A DNA stretch of 5,504 bases, taken from positions 1 to 5,504 of the forward strand of contig DINC01000185.1 of NCBI GenBank assembly GCA_002425885.1, in the 5' to 3' direction. The position numbers were made by a program, and so were the translations under genes. The DNA is from Spirochaetia bacterium UBA5550 (GTDB lineage Bacteria > Spirochaetota > UBA4802 > UBA5550). This document shows, one piece after another, positions 1 to 5,504 of this stretch; position 1 is the first letter of the stretch; each line of letters starts with the position of its first letter. A model generated the notes under the pieces. That model worked only from the letters and a program-made list of their open reading frames with translations. It had not been told where the DNA came from and did not search any database.

Positions 1-30
1 TTTTTTTATTTTTTATTCCGGAGGGATGTT

Positions 31-70
31 AATATAAAAGCAAGGGGAGCCTGTGATGGGGACTCCCCTT
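31..70 (-). terminator. Rho-independent terminator of the GyrI-like gene
   Basis: Positions 42-49 (AAGGGGAG) and 63-70 (CTCCCCTT) form a perfect 8-bp G+C-rich stem around a 13-base loop. Read on the minus strand, the stem is followed by GCTTTTATATT, a U-rich tail. It starts ten bases after the TAA of the minus-strand gene at 80-646, so it fits as that gene's intrinsic terminator. The plus-strand side has a weaker T-rich tail and might also act on transcripts arriving from the other side. Confidence 0.75.
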
Positions 71-79
71 TGTGTAACT

Positions 80-646
80 TTATTTCTCTTTTTTAACAGG
101 AATGCAGATATCAACTATATGCTTTTTCTGCGGGTGTTCATCCGAATCGTTTCTCTTCATTTCGAAGTTTATCCCTTCTGACGGAATATAGCCGCTTTTA
201 GGAATAAATTCGCCGTACATATATCCCCATGCCGCACCAAACTCCTCAGATGAGATTTCAAATCTTCCAACAGCATACTCACCTTCGGGAATAACCATGC
301 TTTTGTAGACTTCGGGTATTTTAACATCTGCAGAAACAGATATTGCCATAAGCATCCGCTGTTTATCTTTTGGAGTTGACTCCGGGTCGTCAGGGTAGAT
401 TATAATGAGCTCGGTGCTCCCTGGGAAATCCCAGAGCCCTGCGGGTTCTGCCCATTTCAGGAGCTTTTCAAGCTGTATGTCATAGATCTCCGGATTGTTC
501 TCAAAGTCACCTCTGCACTCCACATAAGCAACCCGGTAAGAGGGGAGCTTTTTAATTAATGCACCGGTTTTTACTGAGGAATTTCCTGCACAACCGGCAA
601 TGGCGCAGGAAATTATCAGGCTGTTTAACGGATTAAGATTTATCAT
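80..646 (-). CDS. GyrI-like effector-binding domain protein, possible lipoprotein
   Basis: 188 residues. Residues about 30-185 read as one complete GyrI-like (AraC effector-binding/SbmC) domain. Visible family features are LPSYRVAYVECRG near the start, IIIYPDDPESTP in the middle, the second half-repeat IPEGEYAVGRFE, AAWGYMYGEFIPKSGY, and the ending DEHPQKKHIVDICIPVK. In the family this fold binds small hydrophobic or cationic ligands, usually as the C-terminal part of AraC or MerR regulators or as a lone cytoplasmic protein. No helix-turn-helix is present here. The N-terminus is instead a short hydrophobic stretch ending in IAGC (Cys19), which resembles a lipobox, although no Lys or Arg precedes it, which is atypical for a signal peptide. 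The start is well supported: AAGGAGA lies just upstream and an in-frame stop at 665-667 excludes a longer protein. The gene stands alone, with its own terminator 10 bases downstream. The fold is likely; surface anchoring is uncertain and the ligand unknown. Confidence 0.82.
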   Translation of the reverse strand: MINLNPLNSLIISCAIAGCAGNSSVKTGALIKKLPSYRVAYVECRGDFENNPEIYDIQLEKLLKWAEPAGLWDFPGSTELIIIYPDDPESTPKDKQRMLMAISVSADVKIPEVYKSMVIPEGEYAVGRFEISSEEFGAAWGYMYGEFIPKSGYIPSEGINFEMKRNDSDEHPQKKHIVDICIPVKKEK

Positions 647-698
647 GTTTTTATCTCCTTTAATTTAATGGAGAGATAATAGCATCGGCTGCTTTGTT

Positions 699-751
699 AT
701 TCTTTCCCGATTATGCTTAATTCTTTGCATATCCTGCTTTTTGTTTTGCAT
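699..751 (-). promoter_or_regulatory. Possible regulator sites at a 21-bp period
   Basis: TTTGCAT occurs at 724-730 and again at 745-751, exactly 21 bases apart. The flanks also match at this offset: TGCTT at 714 and 735, CTGCT at 734 and 755. Overall 18 of 25 positions from 714 to 738 agree with the copy 21 bases on. A third, poorer match, ATTCTTT, occurs at 699-705 and 720-726. Two helical turns is the usual spacing of tandem AraC-family half-sites, and the array lies just upstream of the possible -10 (676-681) of the GyrI-like gene. The region is pyrimidine-rich, so simple composition is an alternative. Confidence 0.3.
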
Positions 752-879
752 TGTCTGCTGCTGTAAAATACCCTGACATTTTTTCAATTCTGAGGGGTAA
801 AAGATTGTACTTATTTAAAAGCTGTTTCAGAATCTGGTATTGTTTTTTTAACAGTTTACGATTGCATTAGAATATCTAT

Positions 880-965
880 TTGTCATTTCGAAGAAGCGTC
901 AGCGACTGAAAAATCTGTTTTTAACTATAAATTTTAAGATTTCTCACATCCGTTCGAAATGACAA
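880..965. repeat. Inverted-repeat element (MITE- or REP-like)
   Basis: A 13-bp perfect terminal inverted repeat, TTGTCATTTCGAA at 880-892 and its complement at 953-965, bounds an 86-bp element. A second inner pair, GAAAAATCT (908-916) and AGATTTCTC (937-945), matches as an inverted repeat at eight of nine positions. The whole element can therefore fold into a two-part hairpin around an A+T-rich centre. Segments such as GCGTCAGCGACTGAAAAATCT and AAGATTTCTCAC near a TTCGAAATGACA end resemble short dispersed elements that I remember as multicopy in several bacterial phyla. There is no open reading frame and no obvious target-site duplication. Only this copy is present in the window, so its multicopy nature is inferred. 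Confidence 0.7.
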
Positions 966-986
966 TGTACTAATCATTTCGTTATT

Positions 987-995
987 TGTTATAAT
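987..995 (+). promoter_or_regulatory. tyrS promoter, extended -10
   Basis: TGTTATAAT at 987-995 is a perfect extended -10 (TGn plus consensus TATAAT). No good -35 stands 16-18 bases upstream, which is acceptable for an extended -10. Transcription would begin near 1002, giving a leader of about 28 bases that contains the AGAAGGA ribosome-binding site (1013-1019) ten bases before the start codon. The repeat element ends only 21 bases upstream of the TG. Confidence 0.65.
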
Positions 996-1029
996 AACAG
1001 TTAATTACGTATAGAAGGATTATGAAGCC

Positions 1030-2256
1030 ATGAAAAATGGATATGATGTTTTAGCAGAAAGGGGATATGTTGAACAGGCTACCCATGAGGATGAAATACG
1101 CGAACTGTTAGGTAAAGAATCAGTTACATTTTATATAGGGTTTGATCCCACAGCAGACAGTCTCCATGTGGGGCATTTTATCCAGGTTATGGTTATGATG
1201 CATATGCAGCAGGCAGGGCACAAACCCATTGCCCTCATCGGCGGAGGGACTGCAATGGTTGGTGACCCTTCCGGACGCACAGATATGCGGCAGATGCTTA
1301 CAATGGAGCAGATCAGAAAAAACAGCGAGTCCTTCAAGGAGCAGTTCTCCCGCTTTATCGATTTCGGCGAGGGGAAAGCTATAATGGTAAACAATGCTGA
1401 CTGGCTCCTTAAACTAAATTATATTGAATTCCTCAGGGACATAGGGCGCCACTTTTCTGTAAACCGTATGCTTGCTGCCGAGTGTTTTAAAAACAGGCTC
1501 GAGAAGGGGCTCTCTTTCCTTGAATTCAACTATATGCTTATGCAGTCTTACGACTTTCTGGAGCTTTACCGCCTTCATAACTGCAAACTTCAGTTAGGCG
1601 GGAATGACCAGTGGTCAAACATCATATCAGGTGTTGACCTTGTCCGCCGTTCGGAGAATGCTTCGACATACGGCCTTACATTCAAACTCCTTGTTACAAG
1701 CGAAGGGAACAAGATGGGTAAAACCCAGTCAGGCGCTGTGTGGCTCGACCCGTCGAAGACTACTCCTTATGACTTCTACCAGTACTGGAGGAACATTGAT
1801 GATCCGGACGTGAAGAACTGCCTTGCTCTTCTCACCTTTATGCCTATGGAAGAGGTGAACCGTCTGGGCTCGCTTCAGGGTGCGGAGATTAACCACGCCA
1901 AGGAGGTTCTGGCTTATGAGGTTACAAAGCTCGTTCATGGCCAGGAGGAGGCTGACAAAGCCCAGGCTGCTGCGAAAGCTCTCTTCGGTACAGGGGGGGA
2001 TTCAGAGTCAATCCCCACAACTGAATTCAGTAAAGGGGATTTTGATAAAGGGATGGATATAATCTCGCTCCTTTCAAAGACAGGGCTTATTGCCAGCAAC
2101 AGCGAAGGCCGCCGCCTTATTCAGCAGGGTGGTATCTACATGGAGGATGTGCAGGTGACAGATTTTGCAAGGATCATTACTTCTGCTGATCTTAAAGAGG
2201 GGAAGCTCCTTATACGCAAAGGGAAAAAAGTTTATCACCAGGTTGTGGTGAAGTAA
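1030..2256 (+). CDS. tyrS: Tyrosyl-tRNA synthetase
   Basis: 408 residues, a normal length for bacterial TyrRS (EC 6.1.1.1), the cytoplasmic homodimeric class I enzyme that charges tRNA-Tyr with tyrosine using ATP. The Rossmann catalytic domain spans about residues 1-220. It carries YIGFDPT at 35-41, the HIGH-type signature HVGH at 46-49, the tyrosine-binding residues Tyr168, Gln172 and Asp175 in YMLMQSYD, and GGNDQW at 190-195. The KMSKS-type loop is KMGKT at 228-232, like the KFGKT of Bacillus-type TyrS and unlike the TyrZ form. An anticodon-binding helical region follows, then an S4 RNA-binding domain at about 345-405 ([30 protein letters not shown]). All catalytic motifs are intact. The ATG at 1030 follows AGAAGGA and an extended -10 promoter. 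The next gene converges on it, so tyrS appears to be transcribed alone. Confidence 0.98.
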   Translation: MKNGYDVLAERGYVEQATHEDEIRELLGKESVTFYIGFDPTADSLHVGHFIQVMVMMHMQQAGHKPIALIGGGTAMVGDPSGRTDMRQMLTMEQIRKNSESFKEQFSRFIDFGEGKAIMVNNADWLLKLNYIEFLRDIGRHFSVNRMLAAECFKNRLEKGLSFLEFNYMLMQSYDFLELYRLHNCKLQLGGNDQWSNIISGVDLVRRSENASTYGLTFKLLVTSEGNKMGKTQSGAVWLDPSKTTPYDFYQYWRNIDDPDVKNCLALLTFMPMEEVNRLGSLQGAEINHAKEVLAYEVTKLVHGQEEADKAQAAAKALFGTGGDSESIPTTEFSKGDFDKGMDIISLLSKTGLIASNSEGRRLIQQGGIYMEDVQVTDFARIITSADLKEGKLLIRKGKKVYHQVVVK

Positions 2257-2311
2257 AAATATTATTTATCCCGTCCGTTGCTCCGGATTACTTGGAGATC
2301 GGGCGGGATAA
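2255..2311 (-). terminator. Terminator between tyrS and the aldo/keto reductase gene
   Basis: TTATCCCGTCCG at 2266-2277 pairs with CGGGCGGGATAA at 2300-2311 as a 12-bp stem with one G-U wobble. Within the 22-base loop, CTCC (2281-2284) can pair with GGAG (2294-2297). On the minus strand the stem runs straight into ATAATATTTTT, a U-rich tail, so it best serves the reductase gene that ends at 2337. The plus-strand tail (TCAGACTCC) is poor, but the hairpin is the only candidate for ending tyrS transcripts, so it may work in both directions. Confidence 0.75.
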
Positions 2312-2336
2312 TCAGACTCCGGATATTTGCTGGTGA

Positions 2337-3323
2337 TTATTGCTCAACCCCCACCATACCCTCTTCAGAATACCTCTCACCTTTAACCGCTCCGGGATAG
2401 AAAACTGTTTCAAGATATTCCTGAGATCTTTTATCAAGGGTAATGTCAGCAGAGGCGATATTTTCAAGGAGATACTTCTCCCTTCGGGTTCCAGGGATCG
2501 GCACAATATTATCACCTTTAGACATTACCCATGCAAGTGCAACCTGTGCAGGGGTTGCATTAAGTTCTGCGGCAAATTCCTCGAGCTGCCTTACCAGTTT
2601 GCTGTTTTGCTCAAAGTTCTCACCCGTTGTACGCGGCATATGCTGACGGAGGTCCCCCTCGCTTTTGACTGACTCACTGGTGAGCTTACCTGTAAGAAAA
2701 CCTCGACCCAGGGGACTGTAAGGGACAAAGCCCGCATCAATCTTTTTCACTGCTCCGATAACAGAACTTTCCATATCTCTTGTAAAAAGGGAATACTCGC
2801 TCTGAACAGCGGTGATGTGGTGAATTGCGTCTGCTTTTTCAATGGTTTCAGCGGATACCTCCGAAAGTCCTATGTATCTTATCTTCCCCTGTTCAACAAG
2901 CCTTGAAAGCTCACCGATTGCATCCTCCAGCGGTGTTGAGTGATCACGCCTGTGAATATAGTAAAGGTCAATATGGTCCCTTTTCAGACGTTTAAGGCTC
3001 TTCTCCAGGGCCTCCCTTATATATTCAGGCCTGTTGTTAATTGTACGTTTATATTCGCCGGGCCTGCGCACAATGCCGAATTTTGTGGCAACAAAAACCT
3101 CTCCCTTCCATTCACGGAGAGTGCCCCCTATAAGTTCCTCGTTATGGCCTGAGCCGTACTGGTCTGCGGTATCGAGCATTGTTATCCCCATCTCCAGAGC
3201 TTTGAGGATTACCCTGCGCGACCAGGCATCATCACCTTTGCCGTAAAATTCACTCATGCTCATGCATCCCAGCCCCATTGCTGAGACAGAGGGACCCTTT
3301 GAACCGAGATTTTTTTTATACAT
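2337..3323 (-). CDS. Aldo/keto reductase
   Basis: 328 residues, the usual length for a (beta/alpha)8-barrel aldo/keto reductase, which reduces aldehydes or ketones with NAD(P)H in the cytoplasm. The N-terminal LGSKGPSVSAMGLGCMSMS is typical of the microbial YakC/IolS-like, AKR11-13 type branch. The catalytic tetrad is complete: Asp51 and Tyr56 in DTADQYG, Lys81 in ATKFG, and His124 in YYIHRRD. Later landmarks are IRYIGLSEVS, VQSEYSLF, PYSPLGRGFLTGK, and the cofactor-phosphate loop IPGTRREKYLLEN near 275-290. There is no signal peptide. The ATG lies seven bases after AAGGAG on the minus strand. The gene is divergent from an AraC-family regulator across about 104 bases, making it that regulator's most likely target, and it ends at a clear terminator. 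The substrate cannot be read from sequence; aldehyde detoxification or sugar-related carbonyl reduction are both possible. Confidence 0.95.
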   Translation of the reverse strand: MYKKNLGSKGPSVSAMGLGCMSMSEFYGKGDDAWSRRVILKALEMGITMLDTADQYGSGHNEELIGGTLREWKGEVFVATKFGIVRRPGEYKRTINNRPEYIREALEKSLKRLKRDHIDLYYIHRRDHSTPLEDAIGELSRLVEQGKIRYIGLSEVSAETIEKADAIHHITAVQSEYSLFTRDMESSVIGAVKKIDAGFVPYSPLGRGFLTGKLTSESVKSEGDLRQHMPRTTGENFEQNSKLVRQLEEFAAELNATPAQVALAWVMSKGDNIVPIPGTRREKYLLENIASADITLDKRSQEYLETVFYPGAVKGERYSEEGMVGVEQ

Positions 3324-3427
3324 AATGTTTCTCCTTTTCAGATTGTAGTGATTTGATTAAGCATAAAAACCCCGTGTCTTTCATCCTTATAATTGACATT
3401 TTATTAGTTATTACAGACATTAGGAAT
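3324..3427. promoter_or_regulatory. Divergent promoter region, reductase / araC-type gene
   Basis: For the plus-strand regulator, TATAAT at 3388-3393 is a consensus -10 with no good -35, which fits an activator-dependent promoter; transcription would start near 3400. TTGACA at 3393-3398 is a consensus -35 but has only a weak -10 (GACATT, 3416-3421) behind it. For the minus-strand reductase, TACAAT (3342-3347) is a possible -10, giving a very short leader that just includes the ribosome-binding site. GACATT occurs at 3395-3400 and 3416-3421, exactly 21 bases apart, and an inverted TGTC lies at 3375-3378. These could be half-sites for the AraC-type protein. Confidence 0.4.
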
Positions 3428-4234
3428 ATGTCAGCAGAAAAAATTTTAGGGAAAGAGCGGAAGAGACTTTTGCAGCCTGTAAAAGTTCTTTCGGGAAAAC
3501 TTACAGATTATTCAACGGAAAAGCTTCACAGGCACAATGTTCACCAGGTGCTGCTCATCAGGGACGGTGTATCCCTCCTTGTGGAGGAGGGGCGGCGGCA
3601 GCCTCTATACGGTAATATGTGCGCTTTTCTCCCTGCGGGGTGTCTGCACCGCACAGTTGTTATAGGGGAGAGTGTTACATACCAGTCACTATATATCTCT
3701 GAAGATATGATAAAGACTTCTGGAGCGGGCATTGTAATTTTCAGTTTATCTGAACTGGGGATAGCTTTATTCAACAGGATCGCTTCAGAAAAAAAGAGGG
3801 ATTCCGGTTCGGGGATATTAAAAGATATCATTGAACTTTTCATCAGGATACTTGGAGAGGACATTGCAGCTGGCAGGTATGACTATGCTCTCCCTGAGCC
3901 TCATTCAGAGGAGTGCAAAAAACTGACGGAGTATATCGAAGAGAATTACATGAAGAAAATTTCAATGGCTGATTTCAGGTCTGTTCTCCCTTATTCAGAG
4001 AGGCATATTGCACGGCTCTTTTCTGCTGAAATGAAGATAACACTTTTTGAATACCTGCGGATGTACAGGATGTTTATAGCAACAGTAATGCTGCACGGGG
4101 AGCGCTCAGTGCTTGAGATATCCCTTGACTGCGGGTATGAATCACTATCAAGCTTCTATAATGATTTCAGCAGGTACTTTTCGCTGACTCCCGGTGAGTT
4201 CAGGAGAAGTGTAAGCGGCAATCAGGGGAACTGA
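3428..4234 (+). CDS. AraC-family transcriptional regulator, cupin sensor
   Basis: 268 residues from the ATG at 3428. The N-terminal half (about 18-105) is an AraC-type cupin sensor, seen in LHRHNVHQVLLIRDGVSLLV, then GNMCAFLPAGCLHR; His34, His36 and His39 lie where cupins hold a metal or ligand. The C-terminal 100 residues form the paired helix-turn-helix DNA-binding domain: the first HTH begins about 178 (ISMADFRSVLPYSERHIARLF), the second about 227 (SVLEISLDCGYESLSSFYNDF), followed by the family signature F..Y...TPGEFRRS. The reading frame stays open upstream to a TTG at 3353, but that extension is hydrophobic, has no ribosome-binding site and would cover the promoter region, so I prefer 3428. 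AGGAAT is unusually close to that ATG, so the start is not fully certain. The protein probably regulates the divergent reductase gene and possibly itself. It converges on the LysE-type gene with a two-base gap. The inducer is unknown. Confidence 0.93.
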   Translation: MSAEKILGKERKRLLQPVKVLSGKLTDYSTEKLHRHNVHQVLLIRDGVSLLVEEGRRQPLYGNMCAFLPAGCLHRTVVIGESVTYQSLYISEDMIKTSGAGIVIFSLSELGIALFNRIASEKKRDSGSGILKDIIELFIRILGEDIAAGRYDYALPEPHSEECKKLTEYIEENYMKKISMADFRSVLPYSERHIARLFSAEMKITLFEYLRMYRMFIATVMLHGERSVLEISLDCGYESLSSFYNDFSRYFSLTPGEFRRSVSGNQGN

Positions 4235-4236
4235 TA

Positions 4237-4851
4237 CTACCTCTCCGCAAGAGCAAGCTTCACTCCGAAAAAACCTATAACAACAGCAAAGGATCTTTTT
4301 ATATACTTCATCATGCCTGGTGATGATATAATGTAGCCGCGCACACTGTCTGCAAGAAGCCCGTAAATTATGAAAACAGCAAGAGTCATAGCCATGAAAA
4401 CAGCGCTCAGCATGGAGAGCTGAAGCACCGGTGAGTACGTGTCAGCTGAAACAAATAGAGGGAGGAATGTTAAAAAGAATATAGTAAGTTTCGGGTTAAG
4501 AATATTAATAAGAATCCCCCTTGTTGCAGTTTTCAGGAATCCGTTTTTTTCACCATCAGTTTCAAGGGCAATCTCTTCATTGTCTCTCCACATTGACCAT
4601 GCCAGGAAAAGGAGATATGCCGCACCTGTGAATTTAATCACCTGAAACGCCAATGCGCTCATATGAAGAATCGCTGATAAGCCCAGGATGCTCGCAATGA
4701 GATGCGGGATGATGCCGGCAGTACAGCCGAAAGCTGCTGCTATAGCGCCGCGTCGTCCAGAGGTGAGCCCTGTTGTTACAGTGTATACAACACCGGTTCC
4801 GGGGATTAAAACAACAATGAGCGCTGTTATCAGGAATTCTATTGTTATCAT
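4237..4851 (-). CDS. LysE/RhtB-family exporter
   Basis: 204 residues, very hydrophobic, with about six membrane helices (roughly 3-24, 36-60, 66-88, 112-135, 143-168, 185-202). This is the size and topology of LysE/RhtB translocators, inner-membrane proteins that export amino acids or related small metabolites, driven by the proton gradient in known members. The family motif in helix 1 is PGTGVVY (17-23) where many members have PGP; PGTGV is familiar from one branch of the family. It is followed by TSGRRGAIAAAFGCTAG (30-46). The second conserved block, ILNPKLTIFFLTFLPLF, has Asn119-Pro120-Lys121. The ATG is preceded on the minus strand by AAGGA at a spacing of seven. A TATAGT -10 candidate (4871-4876) overlaps a 12-bp palindrome. 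The gene converges with the AraC-type gene and is divergent from the GNAT gene, so it is probably transcribed alone. The substrate cannot be inferred. Confidence 0.92.
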   Translation of the reverse strand: MITIEFLITALIVVLIPGTGVVYTVTTGLTSGRRGAIAAAFGCTAGIIPHLIASILGLSAILHMSALAFQVIKFTGAAYLLFLAWSMWRDNEEIALETDGEKNGFLKTATRGILINILNPKLTIFFLTFLPLFVSADTYSPVLQLSMLSAVFMAMTLAVFIIYGLLADSVRGYIISSPGMMKYIKRSFAVVIGFFGVKLALAER

Positions 4852-5002
4852 TGCAGTTTCCTTAAAACATACTATATCCGGATATTACAAAGTAGTTTAC
4901 AGCGCAATAAATTTTTATAAAGATTGCTGCTGGAAGTCCGGCAGTGTTATAACGGGTATATCGTAATGAATTCAGGATTTTCAATAATCTGAGGAGAGTT
5001 TA
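4852..5002. promoter_or_regulatory. Divergent promoter region, lysE-type / GNAT genes
   Basis: This 151-base gap must hold start signals for both neighbours. For the minus-strand exporter, TATAGT (4871-4876) is a possible -10, with a leader of about 12 bases that includes AAGGA (4859-4863). For the plus-strand acetyltransferase, TATAAC (4948-4953) with TTGCTG (4924-4929) at an 18-base spacing is a modest sigma-70-type promoter. ATATCCGGATAT at 4874-4885 is a perfect 12-bp palindrome overlapping the exporter -10, a reasonable operator candidate. A second short palindrome, GTTATAAC (4946-4953), covers the other -10. Confidence 0.4.
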
Positions 5003-5504
5003 ATGATTACTATAACTGAATACAGCCCTGAATACCAGGGAGATGTGATAGATATGATCCTTGAAATACAGCAGAAGGAGTACGGTATAACAATAACAGC
5101 AGAAGGTCAACCTGATCTTAAAAATGTTTATGAATTCTATCAGCAGGATGGAGGGAATTTCTGGATTGCGCTGAGTGATGGAGTGGTTGCTGGAACCATA
5201 GCATTAAAAAATATCGGGAACAACTGCGGAGCTCTGAGAAAGATGTTTGTAAAATCTGAATTCAGGGGCGCTGATAAAGGCATTGCATCAGGACTCCTTT
5301 CAGCTCTTGAAGGATGGAGTCTGGGAAAGGGATACGAAAATATATACCTTGGCACAACCCCATTTTTCAAAGCAGCACACAGGTTTTACAGGAAAAAGGG
5401 ATTTATTGAAATTCAAAAAGAAGAGCTTCCTGAGTCATTCCCTGTTATGACTGTTGATACAATATTTTTTCATAAAGAATTATATGAGGAACTGTCAGAG
5501 AAAG
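5003..5504 (+). CDS. GNAT-family N-acetyltransferase (3' end off window)
   Basis: 167 codons are visible with no stop before the right edge. The start is firm: ATG follows GAGGAG (4991-4996) at six bases. The protein shows the GNAT fold, which moves an acetyl group from acetyl-CoA to an amine. Beta-strands 2-4 include FWIALSDGVVAGTIAL (53-68). Motif A is RKMFVKSEFRGADKGIASGLL (79-99), with the pyrophosphate-loop residues Arg88, Gly89, Lys92, Gly93 and Ala95. Motif B is YLGTTPFFKAAHRFYRKKGF (115-134), with Tyr129 in the usual position of the catalytic tyrosine. The end, LPESFPVMTVDTIFFHKEL, resembles the natural C-terminus of many small GNATs, so only a few residues are probably missing. It is divergent from the exporter gene. 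The acceptor is unknown; such single-domain GNATs acetylate antibiotics, polyamines, amino acids or proteins. Confidence 0.9.
   Translation, partial: MITITEYSPEYQGDVIDMILEIQQKEYGITITAEGQPDLKNVYEFYQQDGGNFWIALSDGVVAGTIALKNIGNNCGALRKMFVKSEFRGADKGIASGLLSALEGWSLGKGYENIYLGTTPFFKAAHRFYRKKGFIEIQKEELPESFPVMTVDTIFFHKELYEELSEK

Larger units (their letters stand above)
647..1029. other. 383-base intergenic region between divergent genes
   Basis: No protein gene is supported here. The left part (647-760) is the upstream region of the minus-strand GyrI-like gene, with a TATTAT hexamer (minus, 676-681) as a possible -10 but no good -35, and weak 21-bp spaced repeats. The middle (770-880) is A+T-rich; a run of seven T at 843-849 lacks a G+C-rich stem and I assign it nothing. 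The right part carries a dispersed-repeat-like hairpin (880-965) and the tyrS promoter. I looked for a T-box leader, common before aminoacyl-tRNA synthetase genes in Firmicutes, and found neither a T-box motif nor room for one. Confidence 0.7.

Noticed and set aside
1..17. T-rich left edge as the tail of a terminator from a gene outside the window
   Set aside because: Any stem would lie outside the window, so it cannot be supported.
713..766. 17-codon hydrophobic mini-ORF (MLNSLHILLFVLHCLLL) in the intergenic region, plus strand
   Set aside because: It has no ribosome-binding site, and its Leu-His repetition is just the 21-base DNA periodicity read in frame. It does leave open the alternative that the period has a coding origin.
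818..855. T-run at 843-849 as a terminator
   Set aside because: Only a five-base CTGTT/AACAG pairing with a long loop can be drawn around it; there is no G+C-rich stem and no gene on that strand ending here.
647..1029. T-box or other amino-acid-sensing leader before tyrS
   Set aside because: The leader implied by the promoter is only about 28 bases, and no T-box sequence, antiterminator or specifier-like structure is visible.
1022..1033. Three-codon ORF (ATG AAG CCA TGA) whose stop overlaps the tyrS start, suggesting translational coupling
   Set aside because: The ribosome-binding site is only about two bases from this ATG but correctly spaced for the ATG at 1030, so the mini-ORF is probably chance.
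2281..2324. Direct repeat CTCCGGAT at 2281-2288 and 2317-2324
   Set aside because: One copy is in the terminator loop and the other just outside; with eight bases and no other structure, chance is enough.
3353..3427. Longer AraC-type protein starting at TTG 3353 (25 extra residues)
   Set aside because: No ribosome-binding site, an extension unlike the family, and it would place the consensus promoter hexamers inside the coding region.
5140..5370. Minus-strand ORF of 76 codons
   Set aside because: It lies wholly inside the well-supported GNAT gene on the other strand, has no family features, and is a shadow frame.

Overview
The window looks like ordinary chromosomal DNA of a mesophilic, probably Gram-negative bacterium of moderate G+C content. 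It encodes six proteins: five complete genes, plus a sixth gene cut by the right edge. The only lineage hint is a hairpin-forming dispersed-repeat-like element with TGTCATTTCGAA ends. From memory, such elements are abundant in Deferribacterota and several other phyla, so placement there is a guess. I see no rRNA, tRNA, CRISPR array, transposase, phage gene or origin.

Layout from the left. A minus-strand gene (80-646) encodes a stand-alone GyrI-like effector-binding domain behind a short hydrophobic, possibly lipoprotein, N-terminus. It ends in its own terminator (31-70). A 383-base gap (647-1029) follows. It holds three weak sequence similarities at a 21-bp period upstream of that gene, an 86-bp inverted-repeat element (880-965), and an extended -10 promoter for tyrS. 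tyrS (1030-2256) encodes a complete tyrosyl-tRNA synthetase and appears to be monocistronic. It converges on an aldo/keto reductase gene, with a hairpin terminator between them (2255-2311).

The right half is a small regulator/enzyme/transporter cluster. The aldo/keto reductase (2337-3323, minus) is divergent from an AraC-family regulator (3428-4234, plus). That regulator converges with only two bases to spare on a LysE/RhtB-family exporter (4237-4851, minus). The exporter is divergent from a GNAT acetyltransferase (5003 to beyond 5504). The simplest reading is a local-regulator module in which the AraC protein senses a small molecule and controls its divergent reductase and perhaps the exporter. 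AraC regulators controlling aldehyde reductases are known (for example YqhC with yqhD/dkgA in E. coli), but this protein is not an evident YqhC orthologue and its ligand cannot be read from sequence.

I found no convincing new biological system. The best leads are the dispersed element beside the tyrS promoter, the secreted-looking GyrI-like protein with its phased upstream repeats, the 21-bp spaced half-sites in the araC promoter region, and the AraC/reductase/LysE module.
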